DNA of 37,869 nt from positions 1-37,869 of the forward strand of contig JAGVVD010000045.1 of NCBI GenBank assembly GCA_019135865.1, given 5' to 3'. Shown one piece after another: positions 1 to 7,607 of this stretch. Each line of letters begins with the position of its first letter. The first letter of the stretch is position 1. The notes below the pieces were generated by a model, which saw only the letters and a list, made by a program, of their open reading frames with translations, searched no databases and was not told the origin of the DNA. The translations under genes and the position numbers were made by a program. The DNA comes from Elusimicrobiota bacterium. GTDB taxonomy: Bacteria; Elusimicrobiota; Elusimicrobia; Elusimicrobiales; UBA9959.

Positions 1-1
1 G

Positions 2-175
2 ATGGCGCTGTTCGTCTCGGACGGCGCGGGGACGGGGCTGGACGCCGACTTCTCCATCACCGGCTTCAACATCACCCAGAACCTTGAGGAGGCGATGACC
101 GTCTCCGTCAAGGCGAAGCCCACCGCATCCACCCGTCCGCCCACCTGGGTGTCCGGGGGCGGAAACGGCGGCTGA
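2..175 (+). CDS. Tail tube-like protein, C-terminal end (partial)
   Basis: The window starts inside this gene; the visible 57 codons end at TGA 173-175. The ATG at position 2 is internal by chance and is not proposed as the start. The readable end includes FSITGFNITQNLEEAMTVSV followed by a Pro/Thr stretch and a Gly-rich tail (VSGGGNGG), as in C-termini of major tail or tail-tube proteins. Its place just before a tail assembly chaperone and the tape measure gene is where tailed phages normally keep the tail-tube gene. Two tandem terminators follow, as expected after a highly expressed structural gene. The assignment rests mostly on gene order, since too little protein is present for a domain call. 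Confidence 0.55.
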   Translation: MALFVSDGAGTGLDADFSITGFNITQNLEEAMTVSVKAKPTASTRPPTWVSGGGNGG

Positions 176-217
176 CCGATAAGGGCATAGGGGACGCGCG
201 CAAATCCCCCGAAGCCA

Positions 218-288
218 CCCCCGCACGCCTCCTTGTCCTCCGTAGCATTGGCGAAGGAGGATGAGCGCGCAACCTGCGGGGGATTTTC
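218..288 (+). terminator. Terminator-like hairpin 1 after the tail-tube gene
   Basis: CCCCCGC at 218-224 pairs with GCGGGGG at 276-282, followed by ATTTTC. An inner stem pairs CCTCCTT at 228-234 with AAGGAGG at 254-260, and AAATCCCCC at 202-210 can pair alternatively with the right arm. It is the longer copy of a duplicated structure (see 332-376). The T-run is short, so it is a weaker terminator than copy 2. Confidence 0.5.
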
Positions 289-331
289 TTTCATCAGTGT
301 CGAGGAGTGGCGCGCCAAGTCTCCAAGGCCA

Positions 332-376
332 CCCCCGCGCGCCTCTGATTCAAGCGGACCAGGCGGGGGATTTTTT
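332..376 (+). terminator. Rho-independent terminator 2 after the tail-tube gene
   Basis: CCCCCGC at 332-338 pairs with GCGGGGG at 363-369, followed by a run of six T at 371-376. The arms and their flanks (GCCACCCCCGC before, GGGGGATTTT after) match the hairpin at 218-288, so this is a tandem duplication. The T-run serves + strand transcripts from the tail-tube gene; the last T abuts the reverse-strand stop of the NERD gene. Confidence 0.7.
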
Positions 377-1020
377 CAGGAGCCGCGATTCCTCTGCCTC
401 AGATATGAGACATGCAGGGCGACTGATTTCTCGTCATTTGCGATGGCGGCCTGCCGGAGCATCGTCTCGAAAGAGGCAAGCGATGTCTTCTCCAGCTGCA
501 CGGTCGTGTGCGACAGAATGAAGTCACGCAGTTCGCCGCCGCTTGTCGTGAAGGACGGAGGAAGCTTGTCCCTTGTCTTTACCGTGCAGTCTCCAGGAAA
601 TGCGACAGCGGAAATGAACAAGCTCCGCGGCAGACGCATAAGCGAGGACAGGCAGCAGATGTGCTTGTAGTTCTGCCGGTATGGATTCTGGAAGTAGTGG
701 CGGTCGCCGTAATGCGTACTGCACCACCTGGCTGACTTCACATCGCCGAATATCCAGCCTGAATAGTTTTTGGTCTCGATGACGAAGATGCCGTATGGGG
801 AGAAGACAACGTGGTCAATCTGGGTCGTCCCCCCGTTTCCGTCAGGTATCATGATGTCATTCATGACATGGTAGACGTCGGCGTCGAGTCTGGACAGGGC
901 CGAGGAAACGGCATCCTCTCCGCATTTCCCGATCTCCTCGGGGGATCTGGCGAAGACAAGCCTGCCTATTGCCACGGCAATCACGGCAAAAAAGGCGATG
1001 ATAAAAAACAATGCTTCCAT
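376..1020 (-). CDS. Membrane-anchored NERD-domain nuclease-like protein
   Basis: This 214-aa protein has one N-terminal hydrophobic segment (residues about 4-24) followed by a NERD domain, a PD-(D/E)xK-type nuclease fold. The visible fold residues are E35 (CGED), D69 (QIDHVVFSPYGIFVIETK), E82 and K84, plus the family's QNPYRQN at 111-117. NERD proteins are thought to process DNA, but their substrates are poorly known. The gene lies on the opposite strand to all tail genes, between the tail-tube end and the tail chaperone, so it behaves like a moron (an extra gene with its own expression). The minus strand upstream of the ATG has an AT-rich TATATT-like -10 but only a weak ribosome site. A role in excluding other phages is possible but unproven. 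Confidence 0.8.
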   Translation of the reverse strand: MEALFFIIAFFAVIAVAIGRLVFARSPEEIGKCGEDAVSSALSRLDADVYHVMNDIMIPDGNGGTTQIDHVVFSPYGIFVIETKNYSGWIFGDVKSARWCSTHYGDRHYFQNPYRQNYKHICCLSSLMRLPRSLFISAVAFPGDCTVKTRDKLPPSFTTSGGELRDFILSHTTVQLEKTSLASFETMLRQAAIANDEKSVALHVSYLRQRNRGS

Positions 1021-1082
1021 ATGATTTCAGCCTTACGTTTCTACAATTCATCTGGAATATAACCCAATAAAGGAGTTCATCA

Positions 1083-1592
1083 ATGAAGAGTTTCACCGAC
1101 AATCTTGGCCGCGCCTGGACTCTGGTGGTCAATGTGGCGACGATAAAGCGCGTCCGCGCCCTCTGCGGCGTGGACCTGAACTCCATCGTGGAGGTGGAGG
1201 ACGGCAAGCCTTCCGTGAAGCTGCTTGAACGGCTTTCCAGCGACCCCGTGCTGCTGGTGGACGTGCTGTACGCCGTCTGCAAGCCCGAGTGCGACCAGCG
1301 CAACGTCTCCGACGAGGACTTCGGTGCGTCGATGGCGGGGGACGCCGTCGAGCAGGCGACCGACGCCCTCCTGGACGAGGTGATCGATTTTTTCCCCGCG
1401 GCGAAGCGCGCGGCCTTCCAACGGATCCTGTCCGCCAGCCGCCGCTTCGGGGAGGCCGCGAGGAAGCGGATGGAGGCGATGCTGGCGGACGGGAACTTCG
1501 AGGAGAAACTGGTCTCCGAGCTGGGGCGGTTGACCGGCTTGTCGCAGAGTGCGCAGGAGTCTGCGGCGTCTGCCCTGACCCCTTCAAACTGA
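1083..1592 (+). CDS. Tail assembly chaperone (G-like product)
   Basis: This 169-aa protein sits directly upstream of the tape measure gene, the usual place of the G/GT chaperones that hold the tape measure during tail assembly. AAGGAG lies at 1070-1075 ahead of the ATG at 1083. The N-terminal half (residues 1-90) starts with KSFTDNLGRAWTL, and the second half is helical and charged. The conserved downstream part of this family, a PDPFKLREL stretch, lies in the -1 frame across and beyond the stop, which suggests a frameshifted longer product. A T TTT TTC heptamer stands in frame at 1388-1394, but slipping there would discard a natural-looking zero-frame segment, so the true slip site is unresolved. 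The sequence supports the chaperone role through context rather than through a catalytic motif. Confidence 0.65.
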   Translation: MKSFTDNLGRAWTLVVNVATIKRVRALCGVDLNSIVEVEDGKPSVKLLERLSSDPVLLVDVLYAVCKPECDQRNVSDEDFGASMAGDAVEQATDALLDEVIDFFPAAKRAAFQRILSASRRFGEAARKRMEAMLADGNFEEKLVSELGRLTGLSQSAQESAASALTPSN

Positions 1593-1605
1593 GGGAGCTT
1601 CTTGC

Positions 1606-1876
1606 GATGGCGGAGAGCCGCGAGCGCTCCGAATGGGGGCGGCTTTCCAATCTGATGGCGCTGGTCGCCAACGCGCACCGCGACCCGAAGCGGCATTCGA
1701 CGGTGCGCCCCGAGTCGTTCAACCCCTACGCGGGGCGGGACAGGTACAGCGAGCTGACCAGGCGTAAGCGGGCGAAGGCTCCGCTGACAGTGCTGCGCGA
1801 CGTGTTCTGCAGGAAGGACAGCCGCCGTGAGATTGTGAGGACGGAGAGGATAGACAGGCCTGACGACAGGAGGTGA
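1606..1876 (+). CDS. Tail assembly chaperone, T-like C-terminal frame
   Basis: This open frame is -1 relative to the preceding gene and continues past its stop. From ATG 1606 it encodes 90 aa; the conserved stretch starts earlier, near 1550, with CPDPFKLREL, then RLSNLMALVANAHRDPKR and ESFNPYAGR. That order (LREL, a helix, ANxHRDPK, FNPY) matches what I recall as the 3-prime frame of chaperones in planctomycete and verrucomicrobial prophages. It may be made by a -1 frameshift from the upstream frame or by separate initiation at 1606, which has GAGGGAG about 9 nt upstream. The stop at 1874-1876 lies just after the tape measure gene's Shine-Dalgarno, so translation is tightly packed. Confidence 0.6.
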
Positions 1877-1881
1877 CGGGA

Positions 1882-4332
1882 ATGGCAGGGGCTAGCGGTA
1901 ACGTGAGGGCAGGACGCGCCTTCGTGGAGCTTATGCTCGACCAGACCCGCCTGGAGCGCGGGCTGAAGGCGGCGCAGTCGAAGCTGAAGAGTTTCGGCGC
2001 GTCCGTCATGTCGATGGGAACGCAGATGCTCGCCATCGCCGCCCTTGCGGGCGCGCCGCTGGCGATGGCAACGAAGACTTTTTCCGACTTCGATGACCAG
2101 ATGAGGACTGCAAGGTCCGTCTCGGGGGCCACCGCCACGGAGTTCCGGTCGATGACCGAGACCGCCGAGAAGCTGGGGCGCGAGACCTCCTACACTGCGA
2201 AGCAGGTCGCCGAAGGCATGACCTCGCTGGGGCGGATGGGCTTCAAGGCGGACGAGATAAACGCCGCAATACCAGCCGTCCTCGACCTGGCGAGGGCCAC
2301 GGGCACGGAGCTCGGCGACGCCGCCGAGATCGCGGCGAACAACATGCGGGTGTTCGGCATCGCCTCATCCGACATGGCGAAGGTATCCGACATCCTGACC
2401 GCCACGGCCAACTGGAGCGCGCAGACGCTCTCCGACCTGGCGGAGGGGCTTAAGATGGCTGGGCCGCAAGCCGCTGCGGCGGGCGACGACATCAGGAACG
2501 TCTCTGCAGCGCTGGGGGTGCTTGCGAACATGGGCATAAAGGGGTCGCTCGCGGGCACGGCGCTCCGCAAGGCGTATTCGCAGTTCGCGAAGCAGGACGT
2601 CCAGAAGAAGCTGGCCGCATTGAACATCTCGACGGTGGACGGAAACGGCAACCTGCGCTCGATGCCCGCCATCATGGCCGACATCGCGCGGGCGATGAAC
2701 TCCATGCCGACCGCCCAGAGGCTCTCCTTCGCGGAGAGCATCTTCGACCTGCGCGGATCGCTGGCAGGTCTGCAGCTGGGCGGAAACATCCGGCAGCTGA
2801 ACGCTTTCATCCAGAAACTAGGCAAAGTGGACGGAACGGCGAAGAACACCGCGAAGGCGATGGACGCGGGAATCGGCGGCGCGCTCCGCCGCCTGCAGTC
2901 GGCCTTCGAGGGTGTCCAGATATCCGTTGGCCGCGTCCTGGGCGAGGCGATTGCCCCGTATATGGACAGGATTTCGGCGATGCTGAACCGCCTGGCCGAA
3001 TGGGCGGCCGCCCACCGCGAGGTCATTGTGGCCACCGCGAAGGTCATCGGCATCGTCGCTGCGGCGGGCGTGGCGCTGGTCGGGCTGGGGATCGCCTTCA
3101 AGGCAATCGCCTTCGCGGTCGGCACGTTGAACACGCTCTTCACTGTGATGAAGGTGGCAGTGCTCGCGCCGATCGGCGCGGTGAAGCTTCTCATCGGCGC
3201 ATATCATCTGCTGACGGCCGGGATTGCCATAACAAAGACAGTCGCACTTGCCTGCTGGGCGGCGATATCCTCGCCAGCCTTCCTCGTCGGGGCTGCGCTC
3301 GGTGCGATCGTCGCCGTGGTGTGGAAGCTCACGGGGGCGTGGGACATTTGCGCCGACGCAATCGGCGGATTCTGGGGGGACTGCACGACTGCCTTCAAGG
3401 AGATTGGCGAGATATTCGGCGAGACGTGGGACGTCATCAAGACCGCCATCGGTTCGGGCGACCTCGCGGGGGCGGCAAAAGTCGGTCTTGCGGCGCTGAA
3501 GCTCATCTGGCTCAAGGGCACATATCCCATCTCGAAGGCGTGGATCGAACTGAAGAACCTGCTTGCCGACGCCTGGACGATGGTCGTTTACGGCATCCTC
3601 AAGCTGGGGAACAACCTGTGGTACGGTCTGCTGACGGGGCTTCAGCACGTGGGCGACGCGCTGGCGGACGCCTGGGCGGGCATCTGGAACGGCATTGTGG
3701 ATACGTTCGAAAGCACCTGCAAGTGGATCGAGAAGCAATGGTACAAGCTCGCCACGGTGTTCGACAGCAAGCAGGTGACGGACGCCGCGCTGCAGACGGT
3801 CGAGGAGAAGTACGCCAGAGCCAGGAATGAACGGGAGCGCAAGTTCGCCGCCGCCGTTAACGGACGCAGGGAGAGGCGCGAGTCGCTCTCAAGGGAATGG
3901 AGCGCATCCAACGCCTCCATAGACCAGGCGCGTGACCAGGCCATCATGGAAAACCAGGGAAAATATTCCGCCATGATGGACGACGCCCAGGCGAAGATCG
4001 GAAAGGCGACCGCCGAGTGGCGGGATGCGATGGAGGCTGTCAAGAGAACCGCCGCCGAGCGGGCGGCCAAGGCCGAGGACGCAAAGGGGAAGACGGCGCA
4101 GGCAGTCCGCGGCACAAGGCAGGCCGCCGAGCGGGCGGGACTGTCAGCCGACAGGGGCGGCGAGCGCTCCTCCGCGGGGAGCTGGAGCCTCCGCGAGCTC
4201 AAGGGGATGTTCGGCGACAAGGACTACGATTCGCGGACGGCCTCGGCCAGCGAGGCGAGCGTCCGCCTCCAGCAGGAGACGAACAGATATCTGAAGAGGA
4301 TGAGCGCCCAGGCGCTTACATACGGGGGATAG
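1882..4332 (+). CDS. Phage tail tape measure protein
   Basis: This protein sets tail length and lines the tail tube. The TP901-type tape measure domain covers about residues 70-330, including FDDQMRTARSVSGATATEF, TSYTAKQVAEGMTSLGRMGF and LAGTALRKAYSQF. Several hydrophobic segments follow between residues 380 and 490 (VIGIVAAAGVALVGLGIAFK and two more), then a long charged helical, coiled-coil-like region from about 620 to the end. At 816 aa it would suit a tail of moderate length. ATG 1882 is chosen because ACAGGAGG ends 8 nt upstream; the GTG at 1873 in the same frame would leave no ribosome site. The next gene starts 4 nt after its stop. Confidence 0.92.
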   Translation: MAGASGNVRAGRAFVELMLDQTRLERGLKAAQSKLKSFGASVMSMGTQMLAIAALAGAPLAMATKTFSDFDDQMRTARSVSGATATEFRSMTETAEKLGRETSYTAKQVAEGMTSLGRMGFKADEINAAIPAVLDLARATGTELGDAAEIAANNMRVFGIASSDMAKVSDILTATANWSAQTLSDLAEGLKMAGPQAAAAGDDIRNVSAALGVLANMGIKGSLAGTALRKAYSQFAKQDVQKKLAALNISTVDGNGNLRSMPAIMADIARAMNSMPTAQRLSFAESIFDLRGSLAGLQLGGNIRQLNAFIQKLGKVDGTAKNTAKAMDAGIGGALRRLQSAFEGVQISVGRVLGEAIAPYMDRISAMLNRLAEWAAAHREVIVATAKVIGIVAAAGVALVGLGIAFKAIAFAVGTLNTLFTVMKVAVLAPIGAVKLLIGAYHLLTAGIAITKTVALACWAAISSPAFLVGAALGAIVAVVWKLTGAWDICADAIGGFWGDCTTAFKEIGEIFGETWDVIKTAIGSGDLAGAAKVGLAALKLIWLKGTYPISKAWIELKNLLADAWTMVVYGILKLGNNLWYGLLTGLQHVGDALADAWAGIWNGIVDTFESTCKWIEKQWYKLATVFDSKQVTDAALQTVEEKYARARNERERKFAAAVNGRRERRESLSREWSASNASIDQARDQAIMENQGKYSAMMDDAQAKIGKATAEWRDAMEAVKRTAAERAAKAEDAKGKTAQAVRGTRQAAERAGLSADRGGERSSAGSWSLRELKGMFGDKDYDSRTASASEASVRLQQETNRYLKRMSAQALTYGG

Positions 4333-4336
4333 GAAG

Positions 4337-5152
4337 ATGGTCAGGATTGAACAGCGGTATGACGCCAGGGCGATGTCCATGGACGCGGACGGGGAATTCA
4401 CGGAGGTTACCGTCCAGTTTCTGGCGGACGGCGCGGCGGACGAGGCCGAGGCGCTGGAGGCAGTCAGGGAGGAAGCGCCCGAGGAATGGGGCCAGCTTCC
4501 GATGGAGTCCCTTGAGGTGTCCTCCCGCGACGGGGACAATGTGTTCACCGTCGAGGTGAAGTACAAGAACAAGGAATCCTCGACATCCTCCTCCAGCGAG
4601 AGGGAAGAGGAGGAGACCACGGTGTCCTTCGACTGCGGAGGCGGCACGATGCATCTCACGCACAGCTACGAGCAGCGCATCGTGTACGGCAAGAAGAAGG
4701 CGGGCGGAGCGATCGGCTGGAACGGGAAGACCGGCGCGGAGATGGCCATCTCGGGCGTGGACGTGCCCACGGCCCAGCTTCGGGAGACCTACACCAAGGT
4801 CATGCGCCTCTCGAAGATAACCACCTCCTACAAGCGGAAGGTCGCGAAACTCGTCGGCAAGGTGAACAGCGGCACGTTCAAGGGCTGGAGCAAGGGCGAG
4901 GTCATGTTTTTGGGCATGAGCTACTCCTGCCCCGCCAGGAAATCGACGAAGGTGCTGGTCTCGTTCAACTTTGCGGTCCAGCCCAACGAGAGCGTGACCA
5001 TAGCGGGGCACAAGGTGGAGAAGAAGGGGTTCGAGTACGCCTGGGCGCTCTCGAAGACACTTGACGACAACGGGACGCCCAAGGCGGACGTGGAGGCCAT
5101 CTACGTGGACCAGGTCTGCCGGTACGACAGCTTCTCGGTACTGGGAATATAG
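4337..5152 (+). CDS. Conserved phage tail protein of unknown function
   Basis: This 271-aa protein follows the tape measure gene. Residues about 75-95 are a Ser/Glu-rich linker, after which comes a compact domain containing GGGTMHLTHSYEQRIVYG, IGWNGKTGAEMAISGVDV, VGKVNSGTFKGWSKGEVMFL and a C-terminal KGFEYAWALSK...VYVDQVCRYDSFSVLGI-like end. I recognise the arrangement GTxHxT...GVDV...GRVNxGxFKGxxxGEVLFLG...GWEYLW from prophages of the Planctomycetes-Verrucomicrobia group, where it also sits just after the tape measure gene. Gene order suggests a distal tail or baseplate part. No enzymatic motif is visible and no precise function is claimed. Confidence 0.6.
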   Translation: MVRIEQRYDARAMSMDADGEFTEVTVQFLADGAADEAEALEAVREEAPEEWGQLPMESLEVSSRDGDNVFTVEVKYKNKESSTSSSSEREEEETTVSFDCGGGTMHLTHSYEQRIVYGKKKAGGAIGWNGKTGAEMAISGVDVPTAQLRETYTKVMRLSKITTSYKRKVAKLVGKVNSGTFKGWSKGEVMFLGMSYSCPARKSTKVLVSFNFAVQPNESVTIAGHKVEKKGFEYAWALSKTLDDNGTPKADVEAIYVDQVCRYDSFSVLGI

Positions 5153-5161
5153 GAGGTTTCC

Positions 5162-5968
5162 ATGGCGTTCTACGGCGACGTGTCGCCGGGCGAGGTGTTC
5201 AGGCCGAGCGCGGCGCTATCCAACGACATACGGCACTTGCTCAACGGCCTCAACGGCTTCGGCGGAAACCCGTTCTGCGCGAATGGCGCGGGGACGGTGA
5301 GGATTCAGGCCTACAACGCGACGGGAGGCGAAATCAAGGCGGGGACGGCGGTGAACTTCGACGACTCGAAGAAGATGTCGGGGGATGCGGTCCCCATGAA
5401 AACGTTCACCGACCCGAAGAAGCCCTGGGGCGTGGTGACGCAGAAGCTGGCCGAGAATGAGGCTGGCGACTGCTTCATCAGCGGCCCCGTCGCAGTGGCC
5501 GTCAGCGGCTCGGGCGACTACGCCCAGCCGACCGCCGGCAATCCCTCGGTGTTCACGAGGGGCGCGGAAGGAGCGCCTGTGCTGTGGGCGTCCGGCGGAA
5601 AGGGGCTGGTGAACCTCGGCGCTGGGACGCCCGAGAACTACGACGGCCCCTTCGCCATCTCCTACGACGCCGAGAAGAAGCAGTTGAAGGTCAAGGCCGG
5701 ATACCTCACGAGGAACGGCGAGTTCCTCTCCATTCCCGAGAAGGAGATCGAGCCGAAGACAGGCACTCTCTGCGTGAAAAGCGAACTGGACGGCGGCGAG
5801 TGGAGCGAACCTGAAATCGTGTTCGAAACGCCATCGCAGTTCCGCTACCCCATAGGTCACGTGAAGAAGACGGGGGACGGCGACAAGATGTCCGTCGCCG
5901 TGTGCAGCTACCGTGTTCCCGTGGCGGTCATCCTGGCGTCGAAGATCTGCAGCGAGGAGAACGACTGA
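5162..5968 (+). CDS. Phage tail or baseplate structural protein
   Basis: This 268-aa protein has TAGGAGG 4-9 nt before its ATG. The N-terminal 45 residues include RPSAALSNDIRHLLNGLNGF, which could be helical. The rest is rich in Gly, Thr and Asp, with alternating hydrophobic residues typical of beta-structured virion proteins: a segment beginning IKAGTAVNFDD and a PWGVVTQKLAENEAGDCFIS stretch that resembles the beta-barrel surface proteins of phage heads and tails. It lies between two other tail-module genes and its stop overlaps the next start. The exact structural role cannot be read from the sequence. Confidence 0.5.
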   Translation: MAFYGDVSPGEVFRPSAALSNDIRHLLNGLNGFGGNPFCANGAGTVRIQAYNATGGEIKAGTAVNFDDSKKMSGDAVPMKTFTDPKKPWGVVTQKLAENEAGDCFISGPVAVAVSGSGDYAQPTAGNPSVFTRGAEGAPVLWASGGKGLVNLGAGTPENYDGPFAISYDAEKKQLKVKAGYLTRNGEFLSIPEKEIEPKTGTLCVKSELDGGEWSEPEIVFETPSQFRYPIGHVKKTGDGDKMSVAVCSYRVPVAVILASKICSEEND

Positions 5969-6414
5969 TGGCGGAAGGACAGGAAGAGAGGAAGCCCGAC
6001 ATACGGGCGTGGCTCCACGCGAAAGGCAGGGAGCTTGTCATCGGGCGGAAGACGGGGAGGATCATCCTCTGCTGGGTCTGCCCCTGCTGCAAACCGCGGG
6101 TCATCGCAAGATGCGTCACCAACGGTTCGAGCGAGGCGACGAAGACCTGGTGGCTTACCGCCTGGCAGGGGGACTACGTCGGCTTCCCGGGCGGGAGGTG
6201 GAGGCTCCGCGACGTCGGCGAGGCGCACCACAACAACAGCTCGGCGTGGTGCTCCGGCTCGATATACAACAACGGGACGATAGACAGCAAAGGCAGACTC
6301 GTAGGACTTCCCGAAAAGTTCGTCTCCAGCTACAGCTACAACGGCTACATGGAGCTGCAGCAGGGATGCGTGATGCCCGACGGCTCGGTCAAATGGCCCT
6401 GTCCCAACGGATGA
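5968..6414 (+). CDS. Small cysteine-containing phage protein
   Basis: This 148-aa protein is translationally coupled to the upstream gene through a TGATG overlap. An early cysteine cluster (CWVCPCC at residues about 39-45) plus later single Cys residues could bind a metal ion or form disulfides in an extracellular virion part. The C-terminal half is rich in Trp, Tyr, Ser, Asn and Gly, with WWLTAWQGDYVGFPGGRWRL and SAWCSGSIYNNGTIDSKGRL, as in carbohydrate-contacting or fibre-associated proteins. I do not recognise the family. Its position suggests a tail-tip or fibre accessory protein. A longer reading that starts upstream overlaps the previous gene and has no ribosome site. Confidence 0.55.
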   Translation: MAEGQEERKPDIRAWLHAKGRELVIGRKTGRIILCWVCPCCKPRVIARCVTNGSSEATKTWWLTAWQGDYVGFPGGRWRLRDVGEAHHNNSSAWCSGSIYNNGTIDSKGRLVGLPEKFVSSYSYNGYMELQQGCVMPDGSVKWPCPNG

Positions 6415-6420
6415 TTTTTC

Positions 6421-6442
6421 AGAAAAACACATCTGTTTTTCT
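6421..6442 (+). terminator. AT-rich hairpin between tail genes
   Basis: AGAAAAACA at 6421-6429 pairs perfectly with TGTTTTTCT at 6434-6442 around a CATC loop. It starts 6 nt after the upstream stop and is unlike the GC-rich hairpins elsewhere. There is no separate T-run after it, so it may pause or stabilise the transcript rather than end it. Confidence 0.45.
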
Positions 6443-6507
6443 ATAAAAGCGAGGCGGAAACGGACAATTCCGTCGTATTTCCAGCAGGATTTTCCAAAGG
6501 AGGCACG

Positions 6508-7251
6508 ATGTTCGACTTCAACGAAGGAGATTCACGGTATTCGCACATGCCGTTCGCGGCGTATGGCGGAGACGGAAATCCGCGGGAATTCTGCTGCATC
6601 CAGCGCGACGGCCTGTGGAAGCTCCACTGGCGCAAAGGCGGCAAGTGGCGGCGAATCCAGACGGGACTGCCCGAGGACGCCACCGAATGCGGACCGACCG
6701 CCGAATGGGAGGACGGCATGTGGAAGGTTTCATTCGTCGCGGGCGGATGGAAGGGGGACCGCCGCTTCCGCCTCTATCGGATGTACGGGCTTGACGCCCA
6801 GCCGATGGCGCAGGGCTTCGCCGACATCGGCTTCGTCCGCAAGAACACGGTGGCGATGGCGGGGCGGCGCGGGCCGATTGTCATCAGGGAGTCGGATCGG
6901 ACAGTCACGCTGGAGATTCCGGAGGCGGAATTCCTCTACCGCCTCTCCTACGACCCGCAGAGGCCGAACAGGCTGCTCATTTCCGGGCAGACGAAGGGTG
7001 GCGGCATCTTCTCATGGGCGTATGCGCCGGGGATGGACGAACTCGTGGCGCTCACGGACGGCGGCATGCCTGCCTACAAGTGCGCCCTCTGGGACGGGCA
7101 GTGCTTCTACGCGGAGAGGATCGCGGGCTTCGAGGAGCGCAGGATCGTCAGGGCGGAACACCTGGAGGTCACCCGTCTCGAAGCGAAGGAGCACATCGTC
7201 GAGACGATCGGATACGGAATGAATCTGAACATGCCGGAGGAGTTTGAATGA
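6508..7251 (+). CDS. Predicted beta-rich phage protein, function unknown
   Basis: This 247-aa protein has AAAGGAGG 5-9 nt before its ATG. It repeats a pattern of Trp-containing beta strands: LWKLHWRKGGKWRRIQTGLP, a following MWKVSFVAGGWKGDRRFRLY unit, then LYRLSYDPQRPNRLLISGQT and FSWAYAPGMDELVAL. This strand-turn-strand rhythm suggests a small beta-propeller or beta-sandwich, as in some tail-associated proteins. There is no signal peptide and no recognisable catalytic motif. The stop overlaps the next ATG by 4 nt (ATGA), so the two are co-translated. The function is unknown to me. Confidence 0.6.
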   Translation: MFDFNEGDSRYSHMPFAAYGGDGNPREFCCIQRDGLWKLHWRKGGKWRRIQTGLPEDATECGPTAEWEDGMWKVSFVAGGWKGDRRFRLYRMYGLDAQPMAQGFADIGFVRKNTVAMAGRRGPIVIRESDRTVTLEIPEAEFLYRLSYDPQRPNRLLISGQTKGGGIFSWAYAPGMDELVALTDGGMPAYKCALWDGQCFYAERIAGFEERRIVRAEHLEVTRLEAKEHIVETIGYGMNLNMPEEFE

Positions 7252-7607
7252 GCTGCGACTGCCATGGGAAAAGCGGTGTTTCGGTCGGGCGCACGTCGCC
7301 CTACGACCAATGCACCATGTGCGCGAAGAAGCACATCGTCAAGGCGTGGAGCCTGTTCAACGAGTTCACATACACCGATGACAACCGCGACGCAATGACG
7401 GGGCAGCTCCGCCTCGCTGCCGACCACCTGATGTTCGACCACGTGGAGACGGCAAGGCTGGCGCGGGACCTTGCGATCCTCCTGGAGGAGAACATGGATG
7501 CGGAAATCGGCGACCGCTGGAAAACGTTGCTCGTTGCCATGCGGAATGATTTCAACGGGGAACATCCCGATGCTGTGGAAAGGCTTGAGAGGCTGAAGGA
7601 GGAGTGA
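7248..7607 (+). CDS. Small CxC/CxxC protein, possibly metal-binding
   Basis: This 119-aa protein starts with MSCDCHGKSGV and then SPYDQCTMCAKKHIVKAWSL, giving four closely spaced cysteines (CxC and CxxC) and a His within the first 30 residues, a likely zinc or metal site. The remainder is helical, with a conserved-looking LRLAADHLMF segment near residue 60. I recall similar Cys-N-terminal helical proteins (CxCxG...CxxCxKKHLxxAW...AADHL) in phage and gut bacterial genomes, with no known function. It overlaps both neighbours (ATGA upstream, TGATG downstream), so it belongs to the tail operon. Confidence 0.6.
   Translation: MSCDCHGKSGVSVGRTSPYDQCTMCAKKHIVKAWSLFNEFTYTDDNRDAMTGQLRLAADHLMFDHVETARLARDLAILLEENMDAEIGDRWKTLLVAMRNDFNGEHPDAVERLERLKEE

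Noticed and set aside
857-1722. Reverse-strand open frames over the tail chaperone region
   Set aside because: Arg/Pro/Ser-rich shadow sequence without motif; the + strand frames carry the conserved chaperone residues.
2190-3194. Reverse-strand 334-codon open frame over the tape measure gene
   Set aside because: Ala/Pro/Ser-biased antisense reading of a clear tape measure domain.
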